Assembly: GCF_030209445.1 (NCBI RefSeq)
Contig: NZ_JARVSD010000007.1
Coordinates: 248,001-312,000, forward strand
DNA: 64,000 bases
DNA from: Promicromonospora sp. MEB111
Lineage (GTDB): Bacteria > Actinomycetota > Actinomycetes > Actinomycetales > Cellulomonadaceae
Direction: 5' to 3'
Shown here: piece by piece, positions 44,458 to 56,104 of the stretch
Layout of the letters: the number at the start of each line of letters is the position of its first letter
Numbering within the stretch: position 1 is the stretch's first letter
Position numbers and translations under genes: made by a program
The notes under the pieces: generated by a model
Database searches by the model: none
Told to the model about the DNA's origin: nothing
What the model saw: only the letters and a program-made list of their open reading frames with translations

Positions 44458-45552
44458 TCACTTCATCGACTCGCCGTAGGTCACGGAGTCGAAGTTCTCA
44501 TAGAACTCGTCCGCCGACATGGTGATGGTCCCCGGCTTGGTGTTGCCGTCCGAACCGGTACCGCCGTTCGGGCCCCACGGGTTGACCAGCGTGATCGTCT
44601 TGCCGTCGGACGAGACGCTGTCCACGACGTAGACGTGGTTGTTGACGACCTCCTTGTCCGGCGGGGGATCGCCGAACCAGCCGCCGCCGTCCGGGCTGGC
44701 GGCCACGACCGGCTCGCCGTTGCCCAGCCGGTCGCGGATCGACTCCAGGCTGGGCGGGTCCTCCCACGGCAGGACGGGGTCGAGCGACTCGCTGGACGTG
44801 TCCTTGCCCGTCATCATCTCCAGCGCCTTGGACGCGCTGTCGTACTCGATGTCGTCGTACTGGCCGCCCAGGTACTCGACGGCGGCCTTCTCGTAGATGG
44901 AGATCCACGACGGGTCGCCGCTCGGGTCCCCGGCCGCGTTCTCGTACACCTGCGAGTCCACGGTGATCTGCACCGGCTCGCCGTCGTCGTAGAACGTCAC
45001 CGTGTAGGTGCCGTCGTCGTTGGGCTTGATGTGCTCCCGGATCCAGTCCGGGTCCCGCTCGGCGATAGCGCCCGCCGAGGCGAGGAACCAGCAGTCCGCG
45101 AGGCTGCCCTGCTCGATCTGGCTCGCGTCGATCGCCTTGTCGTCGAGCGGCACCTTGCCGGCGTCCTCCAGCTTGCCGAGGTCGCCGGCCGCCTTGTCCT
45201 TGTCCCCCTGGCCGCCGGACGAGCTCTGGTCCGTGCCCTCCGGGCCGCGGCCGCCGCCGGTGACACCGCCGGCCGCGCCGTCGTACGTCTCGCTCGTGCG
45301 CTCCTGGGCGTCCGCGTTCGCGATGACCCGGCGGCCCACCTCCGCCAGGCCCAGCGCGACCGCGCGCAGGGCCCCGGAGTGCGTCGTGTGCCACTCGTCG
45401 AGGAAGCCCTCGTGGTCGGGTCCGGACCACGCCGTCGCGGAGACGGCCTGGTTGATCTGGCCGACGGCGGTCTCGAGCACGTCCCCCTGCTGAACCATGG
45501 TGTTTCCGAGCGTGCGAAGCGCGCTGATGTCCGCGCCGTACATCTCCGACAT
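44458..45552 (-). CDS. WXG100-like domain fused to calpain-type cysteine protease
   Basis: A 364-residue protein with two parts. Residues 1-92 are helical with a central W42-S43-G44 and resemble WXG100/ESX substrates exported by type VII secretion. After a Gly/Ser-rich linker (92-125), residues 140-364 form a C2 (calpain) peptidase domain: nucleophile C154 in QGSLADCWFLAS, H306 in NNHVYVVD and N324 in LVNPWG. The catalytic triad is complete, so it should be active. It has no Sec signal. GAGGGGG precedes the ATG at 45552. Roles could be an exported protease or antibacterial toxin. Confidence 0.85.
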   Translation of the reverse strand: MSEMYGADISALRTLGNTMVQQGDVLETAVGQINQAVSATAWSGPDHEGFLDEWHTTHSGALRAVALGLAEVGRRVIANADAQERTSETYDGAAGGVTGGGRGPEGTDQSSSGGQGDKDKAAGDLGKLEDAGKVPLDDKAIDASQIEQGSLADCWFLASAGAIAERDPDWIREHIKPNDDGTYTVTFYDDGEPVQITVDSQVYENAAGDPSGDPSWISIYEKAAVEYLGGQYDDIEYDSASKALEMMTGKDTSSESLDPVLPWEDPPSLESIRDRLGNGEPVVAASPDGGGWFGDPPPDKEVVNNHVYVVDSVSSDGKTITLVNPWGPNGGTGSDGNTKPGTITMSADEFYENFDSVTYGESMK

Positions 45553-45683
45553 ACCAGGCCCCCTCGTCGTCGAGATCACTGTAGAGCACCGCCACGCGGC
45601 GCCGCCACGATACTGCCCGGGTACCTCTCCCCATCCCGCCCGTCGTACGCAATGCCCGCAAGCACGCACGTCCGCGGCACGCA

Positions 45684-45727
45684 CGAGGGCCGGACCGGAC
45701 CCAGGTCAGGGTTCGATCCGGCCCTCG
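45684..45727. terminator. Hairpin terminator downstream of uvrA
   Basis: An 11-bp perfect stem (45684-45694 with 45717-45727), with an inner near-match GGACCC/GGGTTC, forms a 44-nt hairpin 25 bp after the uvrA stop. The rest of the 199-bp gap holds the WXG100-calpain gene's upstream region without a clear promoter. Confidence 0.75.
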
Positions 45728-45751
45728 GGCGAGAGGAGGGCGCCGGTCCGC

Positions 45752-48709
<2,958 letters not shown>

Positions 48710-48738
48710 AGAGGCATCCTAGGGCGGACCACCGACAT
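48710..48738 (-). promoter_or_regulatory. RecA-NDp/PafBC-type promoter of uvrA, leaderless
   Basis: On the minus strand ATGTCGGTGG (48729-48738), 7 bp, TAGGAT (48716-48721) and 6 nt precede the GTG. The decamer has one mismatch to the DNA-damage consensus. Immediately upstream lies CGCAC-GGGT-GTTCT (48740-48753), an 8-of-10 match to the actinobacterial LexA box CGAAC-N4-GTTCG, so dual control is possible. Confidence 0.78.
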
Positions 48739-48790
48739 TCGCACGGGTGTTCTACGAATCAACCTGGGAGACTCGTCACACCCGCGGGGT

Positions 48791-51619
48791 TCAGCGGATC
48801 GCGCGCCCGTCGACGGCGCCGGACCGGCGCACGCGGGCCTGCAGGTCCAGCGCCCGCAGGAGGTCCTGCTCGTGGGCGTAGGAGCCGTCGACGAGCCGGC
48901 GGCGCACGGTGACGACCTCCTGCGCGTACTCGGCCGCCGTGTCGGGCTTCCCGAGGTCGACGTGCACCGCGACGAGGTTGGTCAGCGCGGACGCCAGGCC
49001 CGGCAGGTGCACGTCGGGGCTGCGCCCGGCGAGCTCCCGGCGCAGGCGCACGGCCTCCGTCGTCGGCTCCACGCCCTCCTCGGCGCGGCCCGCGTCGAGG
49101 AGCGCGGCGCCGAGGTTGAGCAGGGCGTCGGCCAGCGGCGGCTCGAACCGGCCGGGATCCTCCACGGCGAGCTGCTGCAGCAGCCCCACCGCCTCCTGGG
49201 TGGGCGCCACGGCGTCGGCGGGCCGGCCGAGCTCGGCGTAGAGCACGCCCAGGTTGGAGAGCGAGTGCGCCAGGTGGTCCTCGCCGGGCTGGCCGTCCTT
49301 GGCCAGGGCACGCCGGATCGCGACCGCCTCCCGCTCGAGCGGCAGGGCCTCCTCCGGCTCGCCCGCCCGGGAGTGCGTGACCGCGAGGTTGGACAGGGAC
49401 GCCGCCAGCATGCGCCGGTACCGCGCCGGGTGCTCCCGGGCGAGCCGGCGGCGCAGCAGCACCGCCTCCCGCTCCAGCGAGATCGCCTCGTCGAGGTCGC
49501 CGAGCCGCGAGCGCACCGCGCCGAGCGACGCGAGGCTGTAGGCGAGCGTCCAGGTGTGCGTGGCCGGGTTCTCGCGGACCAGCTCGCGCCGCACGGCGAC
49601 CGCCTCGCCGAGCGGTTCGACCGCCTCGCGGTCCCGGCCCAGCGCGGCGTACGCGTTGGCCAGGTTCGTCAGCGCGAACCCGAGCTCGTTGCGGTGCCGC
49701 TTCGGTGCCTGCCGCACCATCTCGCGGCTGAGCGCCACCGCCTCCCGCGCGAACGGCACGGCCTCCTCCGGGCGGCTCTCGGTGAGCACCACCGACCGGT
49801 TGGACAGCGCCGTGGTCAGGAACACCGACCACTGCCGCGGGTCGCGCGCCACCAGGTTCCGCAGGATCGGGAGCTGCTCGGCGAAGGTCGCGTCCTCCTC
49901 CTGGGGCGCGCCGGCGTCGTTGAGCACCACGTTCAGGCTGATCAGGACGCGTGCCAGCTCGGCCTCGGCCCAGGCCCGGTCGCGCTCCGGGGCCGCCCGG
50001 CACAGCTCGACCGCCTCCTGGTGGGCGGCCAGCGACTCCCGGCTGTGCCCGGCCCGCCAGCGCGCGCTGCCCAGGGCGTTGATCGCCGAGACCAGCGCGG
50101 TGCGGTAGCGGTCCGGGTCTCCGGCGGCGATCTTGCGCCAGGCCTCGACCGCCGAGTCCAGCACCTCCAGCGACTCCGTCACCCGCGCCACGTCCCGCAG
50201 CGCCGTCCCGAGGTCGACCAGCGCCTCCGCCCGGCCCACGGCGTCCTTCGCCACCGCGACGGCCCGCTCGCCCCGGTACACGTCGTCGACCGAGGCGTCG
50301 ACGACCGACCGCTGCTTGAGCAGGAACGCGGTCCGCAGCGCGCGCGGGTCGTCGCCGTAGGAGTCGGCGGCCCGGCGCAGGAGCTCGCCCGCCAGCGCGG
50401 TCGCCTCCGGCGCCTCGGACAGCTCGACCTCCAGCCGCCGGGCGACCCGCACCACCCGCAGCGCCGCCTTGCGGGACAGCCCCCAGGTGCACGACCCGAC
50501 CAGCGAGACCGACCGGCCGAGCCGGTCCACGACCAGCAGGTCGCCGAGGCGGTCGGGCCCGGCAGGACTCGGCCCGAGCTCCGCGGTGGCGGCCGGCAGC
50601 CCGAGCAGCCAGCGCGCGCCCGCGCGCGCCGGCAGGCCCGGCACCACGCGGCGCAGCACGTCGCGCGCGCCCGCCGTGTCGTCCGCCCCGAGCAGGCAGG
50701 CCGCCGCGACGACGTCCTGGACCTCGTCGAGGCTCAGCTCCAGCCCGGCCTCCCGCGCCGACTCGGCCCACGAGACCGTGGCCACGTCCAGGAGCCCGCG
50801 CAACGGGTTCGGCTCGTCCGCCGGGACCGGCGCGCCGGCCACGGTGAGGGCGGCGAGCGCCGCGGCCGCGTGCAGGTCGACCACGCGGGTGCCATGGTCG
50901 GGCTCGTCGGTCGACAGGTCCCCGAGCTCGGGCGCCGTGACGCCGAGGTGCTCGGCGAACGCGGCGACCGCGGCCTCCAGCACCGCGACGTCCGTCAGGT
51001 CGGGGGCGAGCGAGACGTCCAGCGCCGTCTGCGTGGCGTCGCCCGGCCCGAGCTGCGTCCACAGCGTCGAGCCCCAGCGCAGCCGGCGCAGCCACTCCCC
51101 CGCGACCCGGGCGAGCATGAGCACCCGGGTGCGGCCGCGGGCGGGGCGGGCCAGGGCGTCGAGCATCGCGCCGAGGCCGCGCCGCGCCGCCGCGTCGTCG
51201 ACGACGAACAGCACGTCGCCGACGGGGCGGGCGCGGACCGTGGCGGCCTCCTTGCCGCGCGGCACCAGGACGACGGTCCAGCCGGACCCGCCCAGCCGGC
51301 CGCCGAGCTCGCTCGCGAGCCGGGTCTTGCCAAAGCCCGCGGGGGCGACGACCAGGCGCAGGCTGATCGGCACGTCCGTCTCCGCCCAGGAGCGGAGCTC
51401 ACCGAGCTCCCGCTCACGGCCCAGGAACGGGACCACGGCTCGGGCCGGGTCGAGCAGGACGGCCGGCCACCGGACGTCGTCGTGCGGGACGTCCGAGATC
51501 GCAGCGGGGAGCGGGCCGCGGCCCACCGCCGTACGGGCGGCCCGGACCGCGGCAGCCAGCCTGGTCGACACGTCCGAGACCACCACGAGGCCCAAGTCAA
51601 CCGGACGAACGTCCAACAC
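48791..51619 (-). CDS. Large P-loop ATPase with C-terminal TPR array
   Basis: A 942-residue protein of STAND-like build. A P-loop APAGFGKT (92-99) follows FLGRERELGELRSW, and a Walker B VLFVVDDA lies at 137-143. After a helical middle region, about residues 420-920 are tetratricopeptide repeats (SLSNLGVLYAELGRPADAV type) seen at least eight times. STAND proteins act as signal-sensing switches in regulation, defence or programmed death; no effector domain is recognisable here. The first Gly of Walker A is Ala. Start GTG 51619 has a weak SD, and a GTG 12 codons in is possible. Confidence 0.8.
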   Translation of the reverse strand: MLDVRPVDLGLVVVSDVSTRLAAAVRAARTAVGRGPLPAAISDVPHDDVRWPAVLLDPARAVVPFLGRERELGELRSWAETDVPISLRLVVAPAGFGKTRLASELGGRLGGSGWTVVLVPRGKEAATVRARPVGDVLFVVDDAAARRGLGAMLDALARPARGRTRVLMLARVAGEWLRRLRWGSTLWTQLGPGDATQTALDVSLAPDLTDVAVLEAAVAAFAEHLGVTAPELGDLSTDEPDHGTRVVDLHAAAALAALTVAGAPVPADEPNPLRGLLDVATVSWAESAREAGLELSLDEVQDVVAAACLLGADDTAGARDVLRRVVPGLPARAGARWLLGLPAATAELGPSPAGPDRLGDLLVVDRLGRSVSLVGSCTWGLSRKAALRVVRVARRLEVELSEAPEATALAGELLRRAADSYGDDPRALRTAFLLKQRSVVDASVDDVYRGERAVAVAKDAVGRAEALVDLGTALRDVARVTESLEVLDSAVEAWRKIAAGDPDRYRTALVSAINALGSARWRAGHSRESLAAHQEAVELCRAAPERDRAWAEAELARVLISLNVVLNDAGAPQEEDATFAEQLPILRNLVARDPRQWSVFLTTALSNRSVVLTESRPEEAVPFAREAVALSREMVRQAPKRHRNELGFALTNLANAYAALGRDREAVEPLGEAVAVRRELVRENPATHTWTLAYSLASLGAVRSRLGDLDEAISLEREAVLLRRRLAREHPARYRRMLAASLSNLAVTHSRAGEPEEALPLEREAVAIRRALAKDGQPGEDHLAHSLSNLGVLYAELGRPADAVAPTQEAVGLLQQLAVEDPGRFEPPLADALLNLGAALLDAGRAEEGVEPTTEAVRLRRELAGRSPDVHLPGLASALTNLVAVHVDLGKPDTAAEYAQEVVTVRRRLVDGSYAHEQDLLRALDLQARVRRSGAVDGRAIR

Positions 51620-51790
51620 TCAAGAGGTAGCTGACGACTCATTCACCCCGGTAACAAAGCGGGTTCCGACAGATCGGCGCCACTCAGACAATGCGGGCAA
51701 AAGTTGCATACCGCCCCCGATCGCGACATCCTTCCCTCGGCCGGGTGAGAATCCGGCCGATCCACGACCGCACGGACGAAAGGCAGGCAC
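51620..51790. promoter_or_regulatory. Divergent region between the TPR-ATPase and a small gene
   Basis: This 171-bp gap is AT-richer than its surroundings and should hold two divergent promoters, but I cannot identify convincing hexamers. A CGGCCGG...CCGGCCG hairpin (51738-51759) lies in the leader of the rightward gene. Confidence 0.4.
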
Positions 51791-52027
51791 GTGAGCCTGA
51801 ACCTGAACAAGCTCGTCGACAAGGCCTACAAGGACCAGAGCATTGCCGCGATCCTCGCGGCGCCGCCGTCGGCGCTGCTCGGCCTCACGCCGAAGCACGA
51901 CGAGATGCTCGCCGAGCTCAAGATCAAGACGGTCGCGGACCTGGGCAACTGGCAGCACGCCGTGCACGCCCAGGCGCTCGTGACCCTCGCGGACGCCGAG
52001 GTGCCCGCGATCGCCGGCGACAAGTAG
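51791..52027 (+). CDS. Small helix-hairpin-helix-like protein (78 aa)
   Basis: A 78-residue protein of mixed helices with a hairpin-type centre (ALLGLTPKHDEMLAELKIKTVADLGNW spanning residues 29-55) reminiscent of helix-hairpin-helix modules that bind DNA or proteins. I do not know its function. It starts at GTG 51791 with AAAGG upstream. It stands alone between the divergent ATPase gene and the convergent sthA, so it forms a monocistronic unit ended by a long hairpin. Confidence 0.7.
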   Translation: MSLNLNKLVDKAYKDQSIAAILAAPPSALLGLTPKHDEMLAELKIKTVADLGNWQHAVHAQALVTLADAEVPAIAGDK

Positions 52028-52054
52028 ACCTGCCGCACCGCCCGCTCAGCACGC

Positions 52055-52094
52055 CGAGGGCGCCCGTCCACCACATGGTGGGCGGGCGCCCTCG
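52055..52094. terminator. Bidirectional terminator between the small gene and sthA
   Basis: The arms 52055-52073 and 52076-52094 pair over about 18 bp with one T/G mismatch around a tiny loop. The hairpin lies between convergent genes. Confidence 0.85.
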
Positions 52095-52149
52095 CCGTCC
52101 GCCCGGCCGGGTCCCGGGGCGCCGGGTCGCGGGGCGCCAGGTCCCGGGA

Positions 52150-53568
52150 TCAGAGCCCGAACCGCTCCACGTCGCGCATCTTGTTCGTCGCGTCCAGCGC
52201 CGCGACCTTGTAGGCCTCCGCGAGCGTCGGGTAGTTGAAGACGGTGTCGACCAGGTGGTCCACGGTGCCGCCCGTGGTCATGATCGCCTGCCCGATGTGG
52301 ATTATCTCCGTGGCGCCCGTCCCGAACACGTGCACCCCCAGCACCTTGCGGTCCTCGGTGGAGACCAGCAGCTTGAGCATCCCGTAGGAGTCGCCCACGA
52401 TCTGCCCGCGCGCGAGCTCGCGGTAGCGCGCGACGCCCACCTCGTAGGGCACGCCCGCGGTGGTGAGCTGGTCCTCGGTGTCCCCGCAGTAGGAGATCTC
52501 CGGGATCGTGTAGATCCCGATGGGCTGCAGCTCCAGCACGGACGAGACGGGCTCGCCGAACGCGTGGTACGCCGCCAGGCGCCCCTGCTCCTGCGAGGTC
52601 GCCGCGAGCGCCGGGAAGCCGATGACGTCGCCGACGGCGTAGATGTGCTCGACGTCGGTGCGGAACTGCTTGTCGACCTGGAGGCGGCCGCGCTTGTCCG
52701 CCTCCAGGCCGGCCGCCGCGAGGTCGAGGCCGTCGGTGGACCCCTGGCGGCCGGCGGAGTACAGGACGCAGTCGGCGGGGATCCGCTTGCCGGAGGCCAG
52801 GGCGGTGACGGTGCCCTCCGCGCCGGCGGTGACCGACGCGACGGTCTCCCCCAGCCGGAACGTCACCGACAGGTCGCGGAGCTGGAACTTGAGGGCCTCG
52901 ACCACCTCGGAGTCGCAGAAGTCGAGGATCCGGTCGCGCGCCTCGACGACGGTGACCCGCGTGCCGAGCGCGGCGAAGAGGGAGGCGTACTCGATGCCGA
53001 TCACGCCGGCTCCGACCACGACCATGGTCCGGGGCACCTGGCTGACGTCGAGGATGCCGTCGGAGTCGACCACGCGGACGCCGTCGAACGCGATGTTGGC
53101 GGGCCGGGCGGGCGCGGTGCCGACCGCGATGACCACCTTGTCGGCGGTCAGCCGGCGCACGACGTCGCCCTCGGCGTCGGTCACCTCGATGTCGTGCGGG
53201 CCGGTGAACCGGGCGCTGCCCACGACGGTCTCGACGTGGTTGCGGGCGAGCTGGTTGCGCACCACCTCGATCTCCCGCCCGATGACGTGCTGCAGCCGGG
53301 CGAGCAGGTCGGGGACGGTGATGTGCTCCTTGAGCCGGTAGCTGGAGCCGTAGACGTCGCGCATCTGCAGGCCGGTCAGGTACAGCACCGCCTCGCGCAG
53401 GGTCTTGGACGGGATGGTGCCGGTGTGCAGGCTCACCCCGCCGACCTGGTCGCGCCGTTCCACCACCGCCACGCGCCTGCCGAGCTTGGCGGCGCCGATC
53501 GCGGCCTTCTGACCGCCGGGGCCGGAGCCGATCACGACGAGGTCGAAGTGGTTCTCACGTGCGTCCAT
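52150..53568 (-). CDS. sthA: Soluble NAD(P)+ transhydrogenase, Si-specific
   Basis: SthA is a flavoprotein that transfers hydride between NADPH and NAD+. The 472-residue protein has the FAD motif [20 protein letters not shown], a [15 protein letters not shown] segment lacking the redox Cys pair of disulfide reductases (the hallmark of this enzyme), an NAD motif [20 protein letters not shown] and the dimerisation domain with HIGQAIM. In a strain with an opcA-assisted zwf pathway it can drain excess NADPH. GGAGC lies before the ATG at 53568. Confidence 0.94.
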   Translation of the reverse strand: MDARENHFDLVVIGSGPGGQKAAIGAAKLGRRVAVVERRDQVGGVSLHTGTIPSKTLREAVLYLTGLQMRDVYGSSYRLKEHITVPDLLARLQHVIGREIEVVRNQLARNHVETVVGSARFTGPHDIEVTDAEGDVVRRLTADKVVIAVGTAPARPANIAFDGVRVVDSDGILDVSQVPRTMVVVGAGVIGIEYASLFAALGTRVTVVEARDRILDFCDSEVVEALKFQLRDLSVTFRLGETVASVTAGAEGTVTALASGKRIPADCVLYSAGRQGSTDGLDLAAAGLEADKRGRLQVDKQFRTDVEHIYAVGDVIGFPALAATSQEQGRLAAYHAFGEPVSSVLELQPIGIYTIPEISYCGDTEDQLTTAGVPYEVGVARYRELARGQIVGDSYGMLKLLVSTEDRKVLGVHVFGTGATEIIHIGQAIMTTGGTVDHLVDTVFNYPTLAEAYKVAALDATNKMRDVERFGL

Positions 53569-53657
53569 GCTCCGAGTGTGGCGGCCGACGGCGGCCCGTG
53601 ACGAGCGTCTTCATCAAGAATTAACCGGCTGCCCCGCGCGGATGGCAGGCTGCGCCC

Positions 53658-53939
53658 ATGAGCATCTTCGCCGTCAGCTACACCTACTCCGACGACGTCG
53701 CGACCCGCGACGAGGTCCGCCCCAGCCACCGCGCCTTCCTGCGCGCCCTCAACACGGACGGCGTCGTGCGCGCCTCGGGCCCGGTCGACGGCGGGGTCGG
53801 CGCCCTGCTGATCCTCGAGGCGGAGTCGGCCGACGCGGCGCTGGCGATCCTGGACGAGGACCCGTTCGCGCTCCGCGGGCTGGTCGCCGAGCGGGGCGTG
53901 CGGCAGTGGGACGTGGTGATCGGTGGCCTCGGCGAGTAG
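53658..53939 (+). CDS. YciI-family protein
   Basis: A 93-residue alpha-beta ferredoxin-fold protein of the YciI family. It has FAVSYTYSDDVATRDEVRPSHRAFLRAL, the GPVDGGVGALLILEAESADAALAILDEDPFA turn and a WDVVIGG end. Several members are dehalogenase-like or bind small ligands; the role is unknown. It is divergent from sthA, with an 89-bp gap that must hold both promoters. An ATG at 53658 is the only sensible start. Confidence 0.85.
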   Translation: MSIFAVSYTYSDDVATRDEVRPSHRAFLRALNTDGVVRASGPVDGGVGALLILEAESADAALAILDEDPFALRGLVAERGVRQWDVVIGGLGE

Positions 53940-54076
53940 CACCCGCCAAATTCACCCTATACCCATCCATACAGAGGTTTTTACTTAATAGTCACGTTTC
54001 GAGCATGGCGTGGCGCGCTCCATGGTGCACATGATGCCTGTTCGAACACTGCTGACTAGGTTCGGGGAGGCACTGC
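53940..54076 (+). promoter_or_regulatory. AT-rich leader of the hotdog-like gene
   Basis: This 137-bp gap contains a markedly AT-rich stretch (about 53946-54000, with a TTTTTACTTAATAGTC core) in a very GC-rich genome. A TTAATA at about 53985-53990 is the likely -10 box for the next gene. GGGGAGG at about 54064-54070 gives its Shine-Dalgarno. No terminator for the YciI gene is obvious. Confidence 0.5.
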
Positions 54077-54943
54077 ATGACCTCTGTCGACGGTACATCG
54101 GTGGGATACGACCAGATCGGCCCGCGCATCTGCGTGACGCCGCCCTACTACGCACTCAGCGAGCTGACCAGCCCGGAACCCGGGCTCACCAGCGCACGGG
54201 TCCCGGTCCAGTCGCCGACGGGACGGCAGGCCACGCCGGTCAACATCGCGGAGGCCGGCCGGCACCTCGCCATCCTCGGCCTGTGCGCGGCGGCCACGAC
54301 CAACCCGAGCTCCAGGCGGCACTACTACCTCGCGCACCGCGGCGTCGGCCGGATGTTTCCGGCCACCGGACCCCTGACCGCGCTCACCGGGACGGCGAGC
54401 GCGCAGATGACGGGCCGGCACCGTGCCGAGGCCCGGACCGAGCTGCGCGACGCCCACGGCAACCTCGTGGCACAGATGGACGTCGAGTACCTCGTCATGT
54501 CCGTGCCCGTCTTCCGCCGCATGATGGGCCCGCCCCGGGCACCCGACGCGGCGGAGCCGGCCAACCCCTACGGCCTGCCCGCCCCGCTCGTCGACGTCGC
54601 CACCGACACCCGGAGCGCAACGGCCAAGCTGGCGGTCGAGGCGTCGATGTGCCGGGGACACTTCGACAGCTATCCGGCGCTGCCCGTGTCCGTGGCCGGC
54701 TACGCCGCGTTCGCGCTCTTCGACCACGTGCTGGAGGCGGCCGCCGGCCCCGACTCCCGCTGGCTGCCGGGGCTCTTCCGGCTGCGGGCGGACAACCTGG
54801 CCGCGGCCGGCGAGCTCTGCACGGTGGACGTCGAGCCCTCTGCCCCGGCCGAGCCCGCCGTCCACGGCCGGGCGTTCACCGGGACCATCCGGTCCGGGGA
54901 CCGGGAGATCTTCTCGATCGAGGTCGACTACACGGTGGTCTGA
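54077..54943 (+). CDS. Predicted double-hotdog protein, unknown function
   Basis: A 288-residue protein I cannot assign with certainty. Two half-repeats of hotdog character are visible (RHLAILGLCAAATTN... then LTGTASAQMTGRHRAEARTEL in the first half; FDSYPALPVSVAGYAAFALFDHVLEAA then ELCTVDVEPSAP... in the second), as in thioesterase- or dehydratase-like proteins. No catalytic residue is certain. It has no signal peptide. It stands alone with an AT-rich promoter and a strong terminator, so it may be horizontally acquired or specially regulated. Confidence 0.6.
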   Translation: MTSVDGTSVGYDQIGPRICVTPPYYALSELTSPEPGLTSARVPVQSPTGRQATPVNIAEAGRHLAILGLCAAATTNPSSRRHYYLAHRGVGRMFPATGPLTALTGTASAQMTGRHRAEARTELRDAHGNLVAQMDVEYLVMSVPVFRRMMGPPRAPDAAEPANPYGLPAPLVDVATDTRSATAKLAVEASMCRGHFDSYPALPVSVAGYAAFALFDHVLEAAAGPDSRWLPGLFRLRADNLAAAGELCTVDVEPSAPAEPAVHGRAFTGTIRSGDREIFSIEVDYTVV

Positions 54944-54961
54944 CCAGCACCGAGAGCGAAC

Positions 54962-55001
54962 GGCCGGCGGCCGCGCCCCCTCAGGGACGCGGCCGCCGGC
55001 C
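54962..55001. terminator. Bidirectional terminator between hotdog gene and terC
   Basis: Perfect 14-bp arms (54962-54975 and 54988-55001) with a 12-nt loop lie between convergent genes ending at 54943 and 55034. Confidence 0.85.
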
Positions 55002-55033
55002 TGCCGTGCTGCTGCCCGGAGTCGCTCAGGCGG

Positions 55034-56062
55034 TCACTTCGTCGCGTCCTCCGGCTCGGGCGCCGGCTGGGCCGCCTCGATCCGCGCGTCGTGCGCGGAC
55101 TTGATCAGGCTCGCGACCGTGCCGACCGCGAGGGAGACCACGATCACCGTGAGCGAGAGCCAGATCGGGATCTCGGGCGCCCAGTGGAAACCCTCGCCGC
55201 CGTTGATCCAGGACAGCGAGTTGGTGTGCAGCGCCTCGAGGATCAGCTTGACGCCGATGAAGCCGAGGACGGCCGAGAGCGCGTAGGGCAGGTACACCAG
55301 CCGGTCGAGCAGGCCGCCCAGCAGGAAGTAGAGCTGGCGCAGGCCCATCAGCGCGAACAGGTTGGTGGCGAAAACGATGAACGGGTCCTTGGTGATCCCG
55401 AAGATCGCCGGGATCGAGTCGACCGCGAACAGCACGTCCGTCGAGCCGATCGCCAGGAAGACGATGATCAGCGGCGTGAACAGACGACGGCCGTCGACCG
55501 TGGTGGTCAGCCTGCCCTCGTTGTACTGGTGGTGCAGCGGCAGGACCCTGCGCATCACCCGGATGAGCGCGTTCTCCTTGTAGTCGTCGTGCTCGTCCTC
55601 CTTCTCCGGGATCGCCTGCTGGATCGCCGTGTAGATGAGGAACGCGCCGAAGAGGTAGAACAGCCAGGTGAACTGCTCGATCAGGGCGGCACCGGCGAGG
55701 ATGAACGCGGCACGGAAGATCAGCGCCATGATGATGCCCACCATGAGCACCTTCTGCTGCTGGTCACGCGGCACCGCGAACCGGGCCATGATGATGACGA
55801 ACACGAAGAGGTTGTCGACGCTCAGGGAGTACTCCATGAGCCAGCCTGCGTAGAACTCCGCCGCCGGGGTCACGCCGCCGACGGCCCAGACGATGACGCC
55901 GTAGACCAGGGCGAGGCCCACGTAGAAGCTCACCCAGACGGCGCTCTCCTTCATGGTCGGCACGTGCGGTCGCCGTCCGACGATGAGGAGGTCGGCGACC
56001 AGCAGCAGGACCATCGCGCCGAGCGAGATCAGTTCGAAGGTCACGGGCAGTTCGTGGACCAT
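55034..56062 (-). CDS. TerC/Alx-family integral membrane protein (Mn exporter)
   Basis: A 342-residue polytopic membrane protein of the TerC/Alx family, several of which export manganese or supply Mn to secreted proteins. Conserved acidic motifs in membrane segments are EYSLSVDNLFVFVIIMARF and LAIGSTDVLFAVDSIPAIFGITKDPFIVF. I use ATG 56062 (AAGGA before it), 22 codons inside the longest frame, because the extra region is riboswitch-like RNA. A Mn riboswitch candidate upstream supports a manganese role. Confidence 0.92.
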   Translation of the reverse strand: MVHELPVTFELISLGAMVLLLVADLLIVGRRPHVPTMKESAVWVSFYVGLALVYGVIVWAVGGVTPAAEFYAGWLMEYSLSVDNLFVFVIIMARFAVPRDQQQKVLMVGIIMALIFRAAFILAGAALIEQFTWLFYLFGAFLIYTAIQQAIPEKEDEHDDYKENALIRVMRRVLPLHHQYNEGRLTTTVDGRRLFTPLIIVFLAIGSTDVLFAVDSIPAIFGITKDPFIVFATNLFALMGLRQLYFLLGGLLDRLVYLPYALSAVLGFIGVKLILEALHTNSLSWINGGEGFHWAPEIPIWLSLTVIVVSLAVGTVASLIKSAHDARIEAAQPAPEPEDATK

Positions 56063-56104
56063 TGTTTCCTTCCGGAACAGGGAGGAACGCGCGATCGCAT
56101 CGAG

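Noticed and set aside
51620-51790. RecA-NDp-type promoter before the ATPase-TPR gene (TTGTCTGAGTGG)
   Set aside because: The element has an insertion relative to TTGTCRGTGG and no TANNNT at the right distance from the start codon.
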